Shown here: one piece after another, positions 10,743 through 22,324 of the stretch
How the letters are laid out: every line of letters starts with the position of its first letter
How positions within the stretch are numbered: position 1 is the first letter of the stretch
Assembly (NCBI GenBank): GCA_036877525.1
Contig: JAZGTH010000208.1
Location: 1-64,000, forward strand
Origin: Chromobotia macracanthus
Taxonomy: Eukaryota; Chordata; Actinopteri; Cypriniformes; Botiidae
Length of the DNA stretch: 64,000 bases
Direction: 5' to 3'
The notes under the pieces: model-generated
Seen by the model: only the letters and a program-made list of their open reading frames with translations
Told to the model about the DNA's origin: nothing
Databases searched by the model: none
Position numbers and translations under genes: made by a program

Positions 10743-11205
10743 GGATTCAGAGCACAGTAGTACACAGCAGAGTCAGACACATGCAGATCTTGAATTGTCA
10801 GTGGGACTGACAGTGAAGACTCCTTGAGATTTGCATTAAATCTTTCACTGAATTCTTTATCTTTGCTGCCAGTTGTGCTAAATGCCATCAGCATGTATTT
10901 GGGGAATCCGTTTGCTTTTTGCTGGTACCACTGGAGTGTTGGGTTTGGATAGTTAGTTTTATATGTACAGCTGATTCACATCGTCACCTTCAAAAGCAAA
11001 AATTTTGTAGGCTGATCAATACTGTCCTGAGAAGAACATTCTGAAATAAAAGAAAAACATAGTCAAGAAACATATATTTGATACAGGAATACAAACACGA
11101 ACAATAACCCTAATATAAAAAGATAACTGCAGACTCTGACCTCTAATGGTGTGACTTACCCCAAGGAAATGTAACTAGGAGGAAAACAAGCCTTTGAAAG
11201 GGCAT
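10743..11205 (-). pseudogene. TRAV: V11: family G TCR V pseudogene
   Basis: Leader exon 11160-11205 (MPFQRLVFLLVTFPW) is intact; V exon 10743-11040. FR1 starts CSSQDSIDQP, but a 2-base loss just before Cys23 and a further 4-base loss (relative to V33) in FR1 shift the frame to an early stop. FR3 and YYCALNP survive. The RSS spacer is 21 bp: nonamer 10706-10714, heptamer CACTGTG 10736-10742. The duplicate V33 shares the 2-base loss, so the gene was dead before the 27-kb duplication. Flank 11206-11809: nothing recognised. Confidence 0.88.
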
Positions 11206-11847
11206 TATTGTAACTTGCAATTAAAATCAAATGCATGCACAGTGGTAGACTGAATGTGCTCACTGTGAATCTGCGACTGACTGTAAACTCATGTCACTTG
11301 ATCTGACTGCTGGGAGGAGCCTGTGCCACAGTGAGACTCAATACATTTAGTTCTAGTATTCAGTATACCTGTTTTCTTCCACAAATGTGTAATATTTAAT
11401 GGAATGTATATGCAGTGGAGTGCAGAAATATGAGCTCATTTAGTATGTGTGAAAAATTGTGCTCCCCCTGCTGTCTGTCAGTGGATCTGCAGTGAAGAAC
11501 ATCCAGATGAACCTGTATCATCCACATTCAGATTGATCTAAACCAAAGAGCTAAACCGAACATTTAAAACAGTCATTACAGGTTTGTGAGATACATTGTG
11601 AGTTTATTTAAATTTAGTCTGTGTTTGTTTGTGGATTTTCAGTCTTGTTATTGCATTGTATTTAAAATGTAAACAAATGAGGTAAAAGGTACATCTAACT
11701 CATAAACAAATACGTAGTACAGAAGCTTGAATACTATTATGAATTATAGCAGGATAGTACTGCAGCAAAGAGGTTTACATGTGTATGATATAGATTCAGT
11801 TGTGTATCAGGTTTTTGTACAGAGTCTTTGTGTTTCCTGTCACTGTG

Positions 11848-12297
11848 GGCTGCAGGGCACAGTAGTACAGAGCAGAGTCTGATACAGCAGCAGAAGAGAT
11901 CTCCAGATTCACGTGTTTTACATCTTTTGCAGCACTTGAATATAGACGAAGATCAGGCTCAGATGTGTTTGAATATTCTGTGACTGACAGTAGAAATTGT
12001 GGTGTTGCTCCAGGATACTGTCGATACCACTGGAGAGTAGCAGTGCCAGCAGTAGTGACACTGTATTTACAAGAGAGAATCACATTTTTACCCTCAAAAG
12101 CGTGTTTATCTGAAGACAATGGCTCTGTTGTGTCAGCAAAGGAAGTTCCTGTGGAAAAGTAAAGATCTTTAATTGATCAAGCTCCAAAATAATTATGTAT
12201 TTGTAATGTGTGTTTTTGTTTATATTTTGACCGAAATATTGGTTACATTTTTCTTACCGATGTAAAGTTGCATTATTGTCCAGGTAAAGAAAAACAT
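11848..12297 (-). CDS. TRAV: V12: family H TCR V segment, intact
   Basis: Leader exon 12258-12297 (MFFFTWTIMQLYI), V exon 11848-12148: TSFADTTEPLSSDKH, Cys23 in LSCKYSVTT, Trp41 in LQWYRQYPG, Cys104 in SALYYCALQP. RSS: nonamer ACAAAAACC 11810-11818, 22 bp spacer, CACAGTG 11841-11847. Duplicate V34. A GC-box-like CTCCGCCCACTGCT lies about 95-105 bp upstream of the ATG and recurs across the family. The flank from 12298 to 13458 holds the SINE-like repeat; the rest is featureless. Confidence 0.93.
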
Positions 12298-12469
12298 GAT
12301 GTAGTCAGAGATACTGAAGGAGAAAATAGCAGAATACTGTACATAATTCACATATGTCAGGGTCTCACACTCACTTCTTTATGAATAAGCTCCGCCCACT
12401 GCTGAAGTGTTAATTACTTATTCTCATGTAGTTCCAAACCTGGAGATATTTTTTAGCTTTTTTTTTTAG

Positions 12470-12783
12470 CATTTACATTTACATTTACATTTAGTCATTT
12501 AGCAGACGCTTTTATCCAAAGCGACTTACAAAGGACGAGAGCATTGAACATTTTGTCTTGTACGCCAACGAGCCAAGTCTACAAAGCTACATTTACAAGC
12601 GGACGTTGTATTCTGTTACTAGAGAGAAAGATGGACTAGAAACAGGGATTTTTTTTTTTGTAAGGATAGAAGGATATGATAGAGGGATAGGATAGAGGGA
12701 TAGGATAGAAGAGCATTAGGGTTCAGACAGGTGTCTGCAGAACAGGTGTGTTTTGAGTTGTTTTTTGAAGGTTGTGATGGTCT
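12470..12783. mobile_element. SINE-like dispersed fish repeat, copy 1
   Basis: Begins with three ACATTT units, then AGTCATTTAGCAGACGC and GCGACTTACA boxes typical of a repeat common in teleost genomes, followed by an A/T run and GGATAGAGG tandem units (12664-12715). It ends near GTGATGGTCTC. It sits in the V12 5' flank and was carried along to 39541-39841 by the 27-kb duplication. No coding capacity is visible; the exact family is not assigned. Confidence 0.65.
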
Positions 12784-13496
12784 CTTTTTACTCTAGCTTC
12801 ATCTGTTTAACCTTCTGTTTTTTTACAGAAGGACTGAATGAAGTTTCATTGTACACAGAGGCAGTTCTGATCTTCAGTTATCTTACACTACATTACACTA
12901 CATCAGATTCATAACAAAATCTCCTCAGATCTTTCAGCTCCTCCTTTCCTAGCCACCAGGGAATGTAAATGCATCTATATATCATTTTATCTGTGTAACA
13001 ATTATTAAAAATGTATGTCACTGAGCTTGTGTTAAAAATTATTAATATTAACGTGATATCGTTTTTAAGACTTAAATATAACATTTGCATTCAAATGAAA
13101 TGACAAGCTTGTCCTGTTAATTCAGAACTGATTATTTTTCTAATGATACTGGTCGTGTGAGACCTCTCTGTGTTTTATTTTATTAGTGTAGAGATGCGGG
13201 TGAATATGCAAAATTAACAGTTTACTCTATAAAGACAGCTCTGTCTGTTAGTGTGTGGTGTTAACTTGTGTCACTGCAGACCTTACAAATGATGTAATAA
13301 AATGGTTAAAGGTACATGGCAAATATTAAATTCAGAAACAAATTCAGATTTGGAATCAGAGTTAGAATATATTGAATTATAGCAGGATAGTATAGCAGCA
13401 CAGGCGTTAATATAATATAATATATATATGTATGATATAGATTCAGTGTTGTGTATCAGGTTTTTGTACAGAGTCTTTGTGTTTCCTGTCACTGTG

Positions 13497-13958
13497 GGCT
13501 GCAGGGCACAGTAGTACAGAGCAGAGTCTGATACAGCAGCAGAAGAGATCTCCAGATTCACGTGTTTTACATCTTTTGCAGCACTTGAATATAGACGAAG
13601 ATCAGGCTCAGATGTGTTTGAATATTCTGTGACTGACAGTAGAAATTCTGGTGTTGCTCCAGGATACTGTCGATACCACTGGAGAGAGTTAACAGCACCA
13701 CTAGTGATACTGTATTTACAAGAGAGAATCACAGTTTCACCTTCAGAAACATGTTTATCTGAAGACAATGGCTCTATTGTATCAGCAAAGGAAGTTCCTG
13801 CAGAAAAAGAAAACAACTTCAATTAATCAAGAAATAAATTATTGTTATCATTTATGTTTTTAATGTTTGTGTTTGCCTTTATTTTGACTGTAAGTTTTCT
13901 TCGATTAATATATCTTACCCATATAAATCTGCATTATTGTCCAGGTAAAGAGGAACAT
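13497..13958 (-). CDS. TRAV: V13: family H TCR V segment, intact
   Basis: Leader exon 13919-13958 (MFLFTWTIMQIYM), V exon 13497-13797: TSFADTIEPLSSDKH, Cys23 in LSCKYSITS, Trp41 in LQWYRQYPG, Cys104 in SALYYCALQP. RSS: nonamer 13459-13467, 22 bp spacer, CACAGTG 13490-13496. It differs from V12 mainly in CDR1 and the FR1 end. Duplicate V35. CTCCGCCCACTGCT upstream as in V12. Flank 13959-14705: nothing recognised. Confidence 0.93.
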
Positions 13959-14744
13959 GATGTGTTCAGAGATACAGTGAAGGCAGAAACAGCATTAGAA
14001 TACTTCACTCACTGTCTCACTCTCACAACATCTTTCTAAATAAGCTCCGCCCACTGCTGATGTTCTGTCTCTGATAAGTGGGAGATGTAAAAAGATGAAT
14101 AACAAACATTTTTTGTATTAGCAGTGAGCAGAATATAGTTTGTTATACTAATGCTGTAAATGATCTCCCTCTACTGGCTCCCTGCAAGTATTGCATGATG
14201 ACAGTATATTTACAGTATCAGTTTTACAGTTTTACCTGCAGCACAGCTCAGTTTTCATTCTTTCTGATGTAAAATGTCTGGTTGGTTTTTGAGATATATT
14301 GGGGAATGTGTCACGGAGACACACAATAATAAATACAAATACAAATAAAGAAACAGACTTATTGATAACAAACAAACAGTTTGTAAAAACAGATTCATAA
14401 ACAGCAAGAAAAATTGTAATTGATTTGTAATTTCCATAAGAGTCATTTTCTGTTTGGAATCACTGTATAATTTAATTCGGTATGTATAATTAATTTGATG
14501 CAGCATTCATGCAAGACATCATGTAACAAAAAACTGAACATATTTTAAGAAAGCTTTTAGAAAATGTTTACTTAAATCCCCATGTGATAATCTCTTAAAG
14601 TAGCATCACACAGGTTTTACCACATAATTTATTACATTTAGTGTTAAAAGATTGTGGCTTTGATTGTGGATTTTATTTACAGGTTCAATGTGAAAATAAC
14701 TTTTAGGTTTTTGTACGACCTGCATCATGTTTTGTATCACTGGG

Positions 14745-15251
14745 CTTCAACTCTTAGAGCACAATAATATAGAGCTGAATCTGATAGAGTCACACTGTTA
14801 ATACTGAGTTCAGTGGATGTATCTGATGCAGTTGCTTGAAATCGACTGTCTGAAGCATCTGCAGTACTCCATGATCGAGCACCTTTATATGCTAAATACA
14901 AAGGTTCTCCATGAGAATATATTCTGTACCAATAAAGTCGAACATTATTGCTGGCTGTACTATATGAACAGCTCAGTTTTGTAGTTTCTCCTTCTTTTGT
15001 GATGATTTTAGTGCCTTTATTTGGTTCAATTTTGTCCCCAGTGACCAAACCTGCAACAATAAACACAATACAAGTTTTGATAGAAAGTAGACAAGATTGT
15101 ATTGCAAACATGCGACACAGATCAGCTAGTTAAAATGACTAAAATAAAATGAATAAAACATTTAGGTCATGATAATTTTGTGTTTTGTTATTGAGACAAT
15201 AAATAATGTACCTGTTCCTATAATGAGAAGAAGTAAACAGCATCCACCCAT
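14745..15251 (-). CDS. TRAV: V14: family C2 TCR V segment, intact
   Basis: Leader exon 15212-15251 (MGGCCLLLLIIGT), 161 bp intron, V exon 14745-15050: GLVTGDKIEPNKG, Cys23 in LSCSYSTAS, Trp41 in LYWYRIYSH, Cys104 in YYCALRVEA. RSS: nonamer ACAAAAACC 14706-14714, 23 bp spacer, heptamer CCCAGTG 14738-14744. The intron end reads in frame from an ATG (MFAIQSCLLSIKTCIVF..) into the V exon, also in V36 and V42. Upstream: AP-1-like TGAGTCA 15316-15322 and Ets-like ACTTCCTG 15352-15359. Relatives: V36, V42. Confidence 0.92.
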
Positions 15252-15379
15252 GTTAATAAGATGAACTCAGTTCTCTGTTGAGACTGTCAGAACTCTGTGT
15301 GTGTATCAGACACTGTGAGTCACTGTAGATCAGACATAAAGAAACTCATCAACTTCCTGTTCTGTTTCTATTGGACACA

Positions 15380-16140
15380 AGTGTCAGAACGATTCATTTG
15401 TTATTGATTTATTTGTTTATGTTGTTAGTTGTTGCAATATCATGATACATAACCCTACCCCTCTCTGACATGTATGGAAGTAATACATTATTTAGTATCT
15501 TACAGCGCTGTCACAGTATTAGATTTTCACTATACGGTTATCATGGGCAAATAATTCACTGTAACATTATTATCACAGTATCCATGGAAATTAAAAAACA
15601 ATAATGCTATCAGTTCATCCTGAATTTTGTTTATTTAGTGTTTTCTGGTTTTGACCAATGAATACGAATGTTGGGAGGCAGGTAGAATGTAACCATTGTG
15701 GCTCTTACGGCAAAATGTTATATGGGTGCAATAGCATCACCTGCTGTGCTGGAGTATCAAACAGATACTGATGCTGAATTATTCACAATATTATCTTATG
15801 TGTAGTATTAACATGGTATCAATAATCCTAGTTATTAATGTGATTCTGGTTTTCAGCCTAATGATATTTATCTGGGTTTAATTTGTGACAGATTCAGATG
15901 GATATATAAAAATTCGTTAGTAAGCAAATTCTGATAATATTAAAAATGTGGACAGTTAAGAGGTCAGTAAAATGTTACAGCTGTGCATCTCTTGAGTGTA
16001 TATTCATATTCACTGAACGTGGTTCTCAACAAGCTTTGGTGTGCTTCACTGCAGATGACAGCTGTCACGTCCTCTGCTGGTCTTTTACTGGTAACACATG
16101 CTGACAAGATCTTTAGTTTATCATTCTACAGTTCCCTCAT
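15380..16140. other. Intergenic block 5' of V14 / 3' of V15, conserved at V43 and partly V37
   Basis: No gene. The block recurs at 50040-50797 between V42 and V43, and its last 250 bp at 42835-43082 beside V37. A perfect 12-bp palindrome TGACAGCTGTCA (16056-16067), with an E-box core, is kept in all three copies 76-77 bp from the RSS nonamer of the following V. Confidence 0.6.
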
Positions 16141-16182
16141 ATGGGTTTTTGTATGAGTGTTGAGTGTGTTTTAGTCACGGTG

Positions 16183-16671
16183 GGCTTCAGAGCACAGTAC
16201 ACAGCAGAGTCAGACACATGCAGATCCTGAATTGTCAGTGGAACTGATTTTGCAGATGCGTCAAGATCGGCCTTAAATCTTGCCTTGAACTTTTCCTCTT
16301 CATTTCCTAAGGAACCGACTCTGTTCAGCATGTATTCAGGGATCCCGTTTACTTTTTGCTGGTACCAGAAGAGAGTCGGGGAGACAGTAGTTTCATATGT
16401 ACAGCTGATTGTTACAGTTTCACCTTCATAAGCAGTTTGAACTCTTGTTTTCTGTGTAACACTGTTCTGAGATTCTGCTCCTGTAGACGAAAACAAAACA
16501 ATATCCCCTGTATTATTTACAGTAATATATTTACAATATGACAAAAATAAAGATAACATGATTAATATTTAAAATAACTAGGACAATGGTTTAAAGGAAT
16601 TACTCACTTAAATTGTACTTACTCCAGAAATATGTGAAAATAATGATAGTTTGTTTTATCCAGTGTTTCAT
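16183..16671 (-). CDS. TRAV: V15: family I1 TCR V segment, intact with one Tyr missing at YYC
   Basis: Leader exon 16623-16671 (MKHWIKQTIIIFTYFW), V exon 16183-16480: AESQNSVTQKTRV, Cys23 in ISCTYETT, Trp41 in LFWYQQKVN. A 3-base deletion leaves DSAVYCALKP instead of DSAVYYCAL; the frame and Cys104 survive. RSS: nonamer 16144-16152, 23 bp spacer, heptamer CACCGTG 16176-16182. First unit of the 4.9-kb array (with V19 and V23). Flank 16672-17388: TCCACCCACTG box shared with V19 and V23, otherwise nothing. Confidence 0.85.
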
Positions 16672-17427
16672 CTTCCTTGCTTTTATAACTGAAATTGTAA
16701 AATCCAGCTCGTATTGTTTCCCTCTGCTCTGGTTATAGAGTGAGTGTGAATATAATGAATATTAATTCTTGGGGGGAGTGTCTACTACGGTATTATGTTT
16801 TGACTCCACCCACTGACTATAAGATCATAGTCTGCTTTCGTTGTGTTTTTCTGCATATGTTGTAAAGATTTTTAATATTTTTATTAGTTTTTATTAGTTT
16901 ATTAATATTTAATAGTTCTATCATCTTAATCATTATTTACAGGCTGCTAACATGTCTGCTCGCCCCTAAACTTTTGTTATGTAGACTGTTTGTTTATTTA
17001 ATGCAGATCTTGTTCCTTGTTTGTGCTTTGCTTCGTGTTGATATACTAAACTGCACATCAATACTAAATGTTTAAGGACTCGTTTTGTTACAGATTATAT
17101 TGTTTTACGTTTTGAAAGTTAAAATAATTTCCTGGAAATAATCTCTATACAAATGATTAATTAAGGCTGTTGAAATTCGTCCACTATATGAATGACACTG
17201 GAACATATTTTAATTCTTATTTGAAAATCATCTTTTTTTTTATACTTTATAACCCAAAACTGGCTTTTCTGTCTGCCACTTCCATCCTCACACAGGTGTT
17301 ACCACATATTTTATATCACTTGGGGCTGAAAAGATTGTGGCTTTGATTGTGGTTTTAATTTACAGGTTCAAAGTGAAAATAAGTTTTAGGTTTTTGTACG
17401 ACCTGCTTCATGTTTTGTATCACTGGG

Positions 17428-18079
17428 CTCCAGAGAGCACAGTAATATAGAGCTGAATCTGACAGAGTCACACTGTTAATACTGAGTTCAGTGGATGTGT
17501 GAGATGTAGTCGACTGAAACCGCTGATCAGAGGTATGTTCATCACTCCGTGATCGAGCACCTTTATACAGTAAATACTGAGGTTCTCTGTTAGGATACTG
17601 TCTGAACCAGTACAGATAAACAGCTCTGTTGCTTGTGTCATATGAGCAGCTCAGTCTGACAGTTTCTCTTTCTTCAGTGATGATTTCTGTTCCTTTATCT
17701 GGATAAATATTGTCCCCAGACACCAAACCTGCAAACAATAAGCACAACAAGCTAATATTTAAAAGTGAGGATAATGTATTGAATGGCAAATACAAAGTAA
17801 CTATGTAAAAAGAATTAAATTCAAATCAGATCAATAAAGCATGTGAGGTTTTGACCTGCTGAAAATACCAGTGTGGCTCTGAATCTTAACCAGAGAGATT
17901 CTTTGGTCATCGAGCTTCATTGAATAAGTTTTGCTGGTGAACCAGATGCTCACATTGAAATTAATGCTGTTTTTTTTAGCAGGGAGGATTTAAAACACAC
18001 ATTTGATCATTTATGTGCCCAGTTTTATAAATAATGTACCTGTTACCAGGATGAAAATCAATAGAAAGCATCCGTCCAT
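17428..18079 (-). CDS. TRAV: V16: family C3 TCR V segment, intact
   Basis: Leader exon 18040-18079 (MDGCFLLIFILVT), long 311 bp intron, V exon 17428-17728: GLVSGDNIYPDKG, Cys23 in LSCSYDTSN, Trp41 in LYWFRQYPN (Phe for Tyr after Trp), Cys104 in YYCALWSP. RSS: nonamer 17389-17397, 23 bp spacer, CCCAGTG 17421-17427. The V end lacks five bases found in other C genes, giving CALWS; V29 shares this. The intron reads in frame into the V exon from an ATG at 17795. Flank 18080-18729: SINE tail 18281-18325. Confidence 0.92.
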
Positions 18080-18280
18080 GTTAAATAAGTTGAACTCGGA
18101 TCTCTGTTGAGTCTGTCAGTGTCTGAGCTACAGATCTGTCATAAAGACGCACATGAACTTCCTGCTCTCTGGATTTCCTGCTGTTGTTGTCATCTGCTGG
18201 GTGGGCAACATCAATTCTGACTTATAATATCTAAACAAAACATGCAGAAAAATGTATATCTTTGATTCACAGTACGCCGC

Positions 18281-18325
18281 GTTGGATAAAAGTGTCTGCA
18301 AAATTCATAAATGTAAATGTAAGAG
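18281..18325. mobile_element. Degenerate SINE-like repeat tail in V16 flank
   Basis: GTTGGATAAAAGTGTCTGC followed by ATAAATGTAAATGTAA is a decayed reverse complement of the AGCAGACGC...ATCCAAAGC end seen at 12470. Copies: 23183-23226 and 62325-62368. Confidence 0.55.
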
Positions 18326-18768
18326 AATATTTCAAAGGTCTATTAAAAACAACACCAACCATCCACTCTAGAACAATCTTATCTTGAAGCACATGTGGCC
18401 ATCAGTTTATTCCATAAGTTACTATAAGGTATTTTAATGGGAGTCATTCTGGCCACTCACTGTCTTTAGATTGTATAATGTTTCCTCTGTGATATTGACC
18501 ATCTGTGGTACTTACTTTCACTGAAGCTCACAATATTCTCTTAGGAACATCTTCAGATCATTCTGGGATAACATAAATAATCAGCTTTACTGCAAACACT
18601 GAGTCCATACAAGCTCAAGTGCCTGCTATTATTAAAGCAAAATTGTGAAAATTGCAAAAAATTCACTATAATAACAGACTTTTGCACCTTGCAGTATAGT
18701 ATTGTATGATAACTCAGAATGTGAGGGGAAGTTTTTGTATGTGGTTTGAGTTCAGCTTGATTACTGTG

Positions 18769-19236
18769 GGCTTCAGAGCACAGTAGTACACAGCAGAGTC
18801 AGACACACGCAGATTCTGGATTCTCAGTGGAACTGAATTTGAAGTCACTTCAGAGTGAAATCTCTCCTGGAACTCAGTGCCATTATCTCCTCCATATTTG
18901 CTTCTCCTCAAGATGTATTTAGGATAATCATTTAATCTCTGGATGTACCAGAAGAGATCTTCTTGTGCTGCAGTTGAAGTTTCATATGTACACTGTAATG
19001 TTACTGAGTTTCCTTCAACTTCACTTACATGTTTGTCTGGCTGAACAACTTTGTCCTCTGATCGGCATTCTGCAAAAGTTTAAATATTTTTAAATTTAAA
19101 AGTTAAAATATTTGTTAATCATTTTGATACCGAATACTATATAGACAATCTATATGTATGCACAGCTATGTTGTTGAAAATGCATACCGAGAAAGAATAG
19201 TGCAAAAAGAAAGATATTCCTCAACATCTGTGACAT
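18769..19236 (-). CDS. TRAV: V17: family J TCR V segment, intact, heptamer CACAGTA
   Basis: Leader exon 19188-19236 (MSQMLRNIFLFALFFL, donor GTATGC), V exon 18769-19069: CRSEDKVVQPDKHV, Cys23 in LQCTYETS, Trp41 in LFWYIQRLN, Cys104 in AVYYCALKP. RSS: nonamer ACAAAAACT 18730-18738, 23 bp spacer, heptamer CACAGTA 18762-18768 (last base changed, shared by V21 and V24). Flank 19237-19867: nothing recognised. Confidence 0.9.
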
Positions 19237-19905
19237 GACTGTGTCTGAATATGTTTTGAAGTCTGGCTAAATCTATCAGTGAAAGAGTTTTGCTTTTGCT
19301 ATTATAACTGTGACCAGAGGAGGGGCTTATGGATACTCAATGAAGCTTGTTTTCTTGAATATAATATTGAGTAGATATTGCCCTCTCTTGGTAAAATGTT
19401 GGTATTGCATAGATAAAACAATGGCATACAGTGTCATAGGGCTGACAAATACTCTTGTAACAAAGTATTATTACAATGAGTTTAACAGAAAACATTTGCT
19501 TTTATTCTGCTGCATCCATTATAAGTGTCAGTATAAAGTCCAAAACCGCTGTCATATCAGCCACTTGATAAAATAATAAATTCATTGATTAAATACTTCC
19601 ATCTCTGTTCATATGAGCTTCAAACATTTAACTGCCACAAAAATAAAGATTTTAGGCTCTATTATACAATACAACCATAATCTGATTAATTGCAGTAGTT
19701 CATTACCTGGTGACACACATGTACCAGCACTATGTATTACACATGAAAATATTTAAGGTGTTTTTGGTTTATGCATTGATTTCATTATTTCTCTGACATG
19801 TATTACTGTAACTTGGCTGCTGCAGTGTCTTCTTCTCTGTGTTGGTCTCTTGTGTCTGATTGGAAAAGGTTTTTGTAGTGAGCTGATGTGTTTCCTGTCA
19901 CTGTG

Positions 19906-20336
19906 GGCTGCAGGGCACAGTAATACAGAGCAGAATCAGACACATGCAGATCCTGGATTGTCAGAGAAACTGAGGATTTGTTAAGATCTGCATGAAATCT
20001 TTCCTCAAATTCTTTTTCAGTGCTGCCTGATCCAGTCGAGAGCTTACTGAGCATGTATGTCGGGAATCCATTGGTTTTATGTTGGTACCAGTAAAGATAA
20101 GGGAATGGGTCACTGGTACTGTATGTACAGTGAAGTGTAACAGCTTCATGTTCAAAAGCAGATTGAACTCTTGTTGGCTGATCAACAGAATTGTCTGTAT
20201 TACATTCTGTTCAATAAATAAAAACATATTAGTTGATATATTCTTATTGAATATGAATGAATTCAATGCATCAGTGAAATGACTTACCTATAACTGCCAT
20301 CATCAGTAGAGCAATATTCCTCAGCCAGGTTAACAT
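19906..20336 (-). CDS. TRAV: V18: family K TCR V segment, intact
   Basis: Leader exon 20288-20336 (MLTWLRNIALLMMAVI), 81 bp intron, V exon 19906-20206: CNTDNSVDQPTRVQ, Cys23 in LHCTYSTSD, Trp41 in LYWYQHKTN, Cys104 in SALYYCALQP. RSS: nonamer 19868-19876, 22 bp spacer, CACAGTG 19899-19905. Near-identical V22 and V25 lie in the next cassettes. Its RSS and CDR3 end also appear fused to family I2 bodies in V48 and V55. Flank 20337-21037: nothing recognised. Confidence 0.93.
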
Positions 20337-21076
20337 AATGTATATGTAAATCAGGTAATATCAGCCAAATAATATAATGATAAAAATGAACCAGTCTGAG
20401 TCTGTGTTCACCAGTGTGTGACTGTTTGCAGAGGTTACACACATTTAGAGGAACCTGCTCACTTAACTCTTGTGATGTAGACTGTAGATTACGCCTCCCA
20501 GTGGCCATCTTGGGAAATTACATCAATTCCATTTAATGAACGTTTTCCCTCAGTAGCTAAAGCTGAAATTCTAGCTGTGCATTGTTTATAGAAGACAGAG
20601 ATCTCAAGATACATTTAGTTATGTCTGTATGTTTCTTTATAAGCAAGAGATTTATAAAGTGGTGACATTCTGTAATTTGTTCATCAAATGAAAAATATTA
20701 ACAAAATAATAATTTCAAAGACACCAATTTTTAAAACAGAATGATCTTTCTACATCCCTATTGTACGGTCCAGCAGATGAAAAATGCATCTTACAGTTTA
20801 CTTGATAGATTATGTAAATTATTTTATTTTGATGTTATTTTTAATACTTCGATTTTTGAGAATTTAGGATTCATTTTCCAGACATTCTCAGACATCTCCA
20901 GAATAAAGAAACAAACAAATCAATAACAATATGACACACAAGCACAGATAATAAACAAGTAATTTAATACACATCAATGCATAACTTGAAAATCAAATCA
21001 TGACATCAAAGTAAACCATCACAGAAACTCACACAGAGGTTTTTGTATGAGTGTTTAGTGTGTATCAGTCACTGTG

Positions 21077-21568
21077 GACCTCAGAGCACAGTAGTACACA
21101 GCAGAGTCAGACACATGCAGATCCTGAATTATCAGTGGAAATGATTTTGAAGGGGTGTTGAGATCTGCACTAAATCTGTCTGTGAAGTCTTTATCTTCAT
21201 CTCCACTCTTACCGACTCTGTTCAGTATGTATTCAGGGATCCCGTTTACTTTTTGCTGGTACCAGAAGAGAGTCGGGGAGCCAGTAGTTTCATATGTACA
21301 GCTGATTGTTACAGTTTCACCTTCATAAGCAGTTTGAACTCTTGTTTTCTGTGTAACACTGTTCTGAGATTCTGCTCCTGTAGAAGAAAACAAAACAATG
21401 TCCCCTGTATTATTTACAGTAATATATTTACAATATGACAAAAACAAAGATAACATGATTAATATTTAAAATAACTAGGACAATGTTTAACAGGAATTAC
21501 TCACTCAAATTGTACTTACTCCAGAAATATATGAAAATAATGATAGTTTGTTTTATCCAGTGTTTCAT
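21077..21568 (-). CDS. TRAV: V19: family I1 TCR V segment, intact
   Basis: Leader exon 21520-21568 (MKHWIKQTIIIFIYFW), V exon 21077-21377: AESQNSVTQKTRV, Cys23 in ISCTYETTG, Trp41 in LFWYQQKVN, Cys104 in AVYYCALRS. RSS: nonamer 21038-21046, 23 bp spacer, CACAGTG 21070-21076. The FR1-FR2 part is nearly identical to V15; CDR2/FR3 (VGKSGDEDKDFTDRF) differs, suggesting exchange between families. Flank 21569-22285: TCCACCCACTG box, otherwise nothing. Confidence 0.93.
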
Positions 21569-22324
21569 CTTCCCTGCTTTTATAACTGAAATTGTAAAAT
21601 CCAGCTCGTATTGTTTCCCTCTGCTCTGGTTATAGAGTGAGTGTGAATGTAATGAATATTAATACTTGGGGGGAGTGTCTACTACGGTATTATGTTTTGA
21701 CTCCACCCACTGACTATAAGATCATAGTCTGCTTTCATTGTGTTTTTCTGCATATCTTGTAAAGGTTTTTAATAGATTTATTAGTTTTTATTTGTTTATT
21801 AGTATTTAATAGTTATATTATCTTAATCATTATTTACAGGCTGCTAACATGTCTGCTCGCCCCTAAACTTTTGTTATGTAGACTGTTTGTTTATTTAATA
21901 CAGATCTTGTTCCTTGTTTGTGCTTTGCTTCGTGTTGATATACTAAACTGCACATCAATACTAAATGTTTAAGGACTCGTTTTGTTACAGATTATATTGT
22001 TTTACGTTTTGAAAGTTAAAATAATTTCCTGAAAAAAAATCTCTATACAAATGATTAATTAAGGCTGTTGAAATTCGTCCACTATATGAATGACACTGGA
22101 ACATATTTTAATGATTATTTGAAAATCATCTTTTTTTTACACTTTATAACCCAAAAACTGGCTTTTCTGTCTGCCACTTCCATCCTCACACAGGTGTTAC
22201 CACATATTTTATATCACTTGGGCTGAAAAGATTGTGGCTTTGATTGTGGTTTTAATTTACAGGTTCAAAGTGAAAATAACTTTTAGGTTTTTGTACGACC
22301 TGCTTCATGTTTTGTATCACTGGG

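Noticed and set aside
13614..13826. Repeated plus-strand ORFs (such as MFEYSVTDSRNSGVAPGYC) opposite family H V exons
   Set aside because: They are antisense shadows of conserved V exons; they recur only where the V exon does and have no signals of their own.
15051..15111. Treating the intronic ATG reading as the true leader of C2/C3 genes
   Set aside because: A canonical leader exon with ATG, hydrophobic core and GT donor exists upstream in each case; the intronic reading is listed only as a finding to test.
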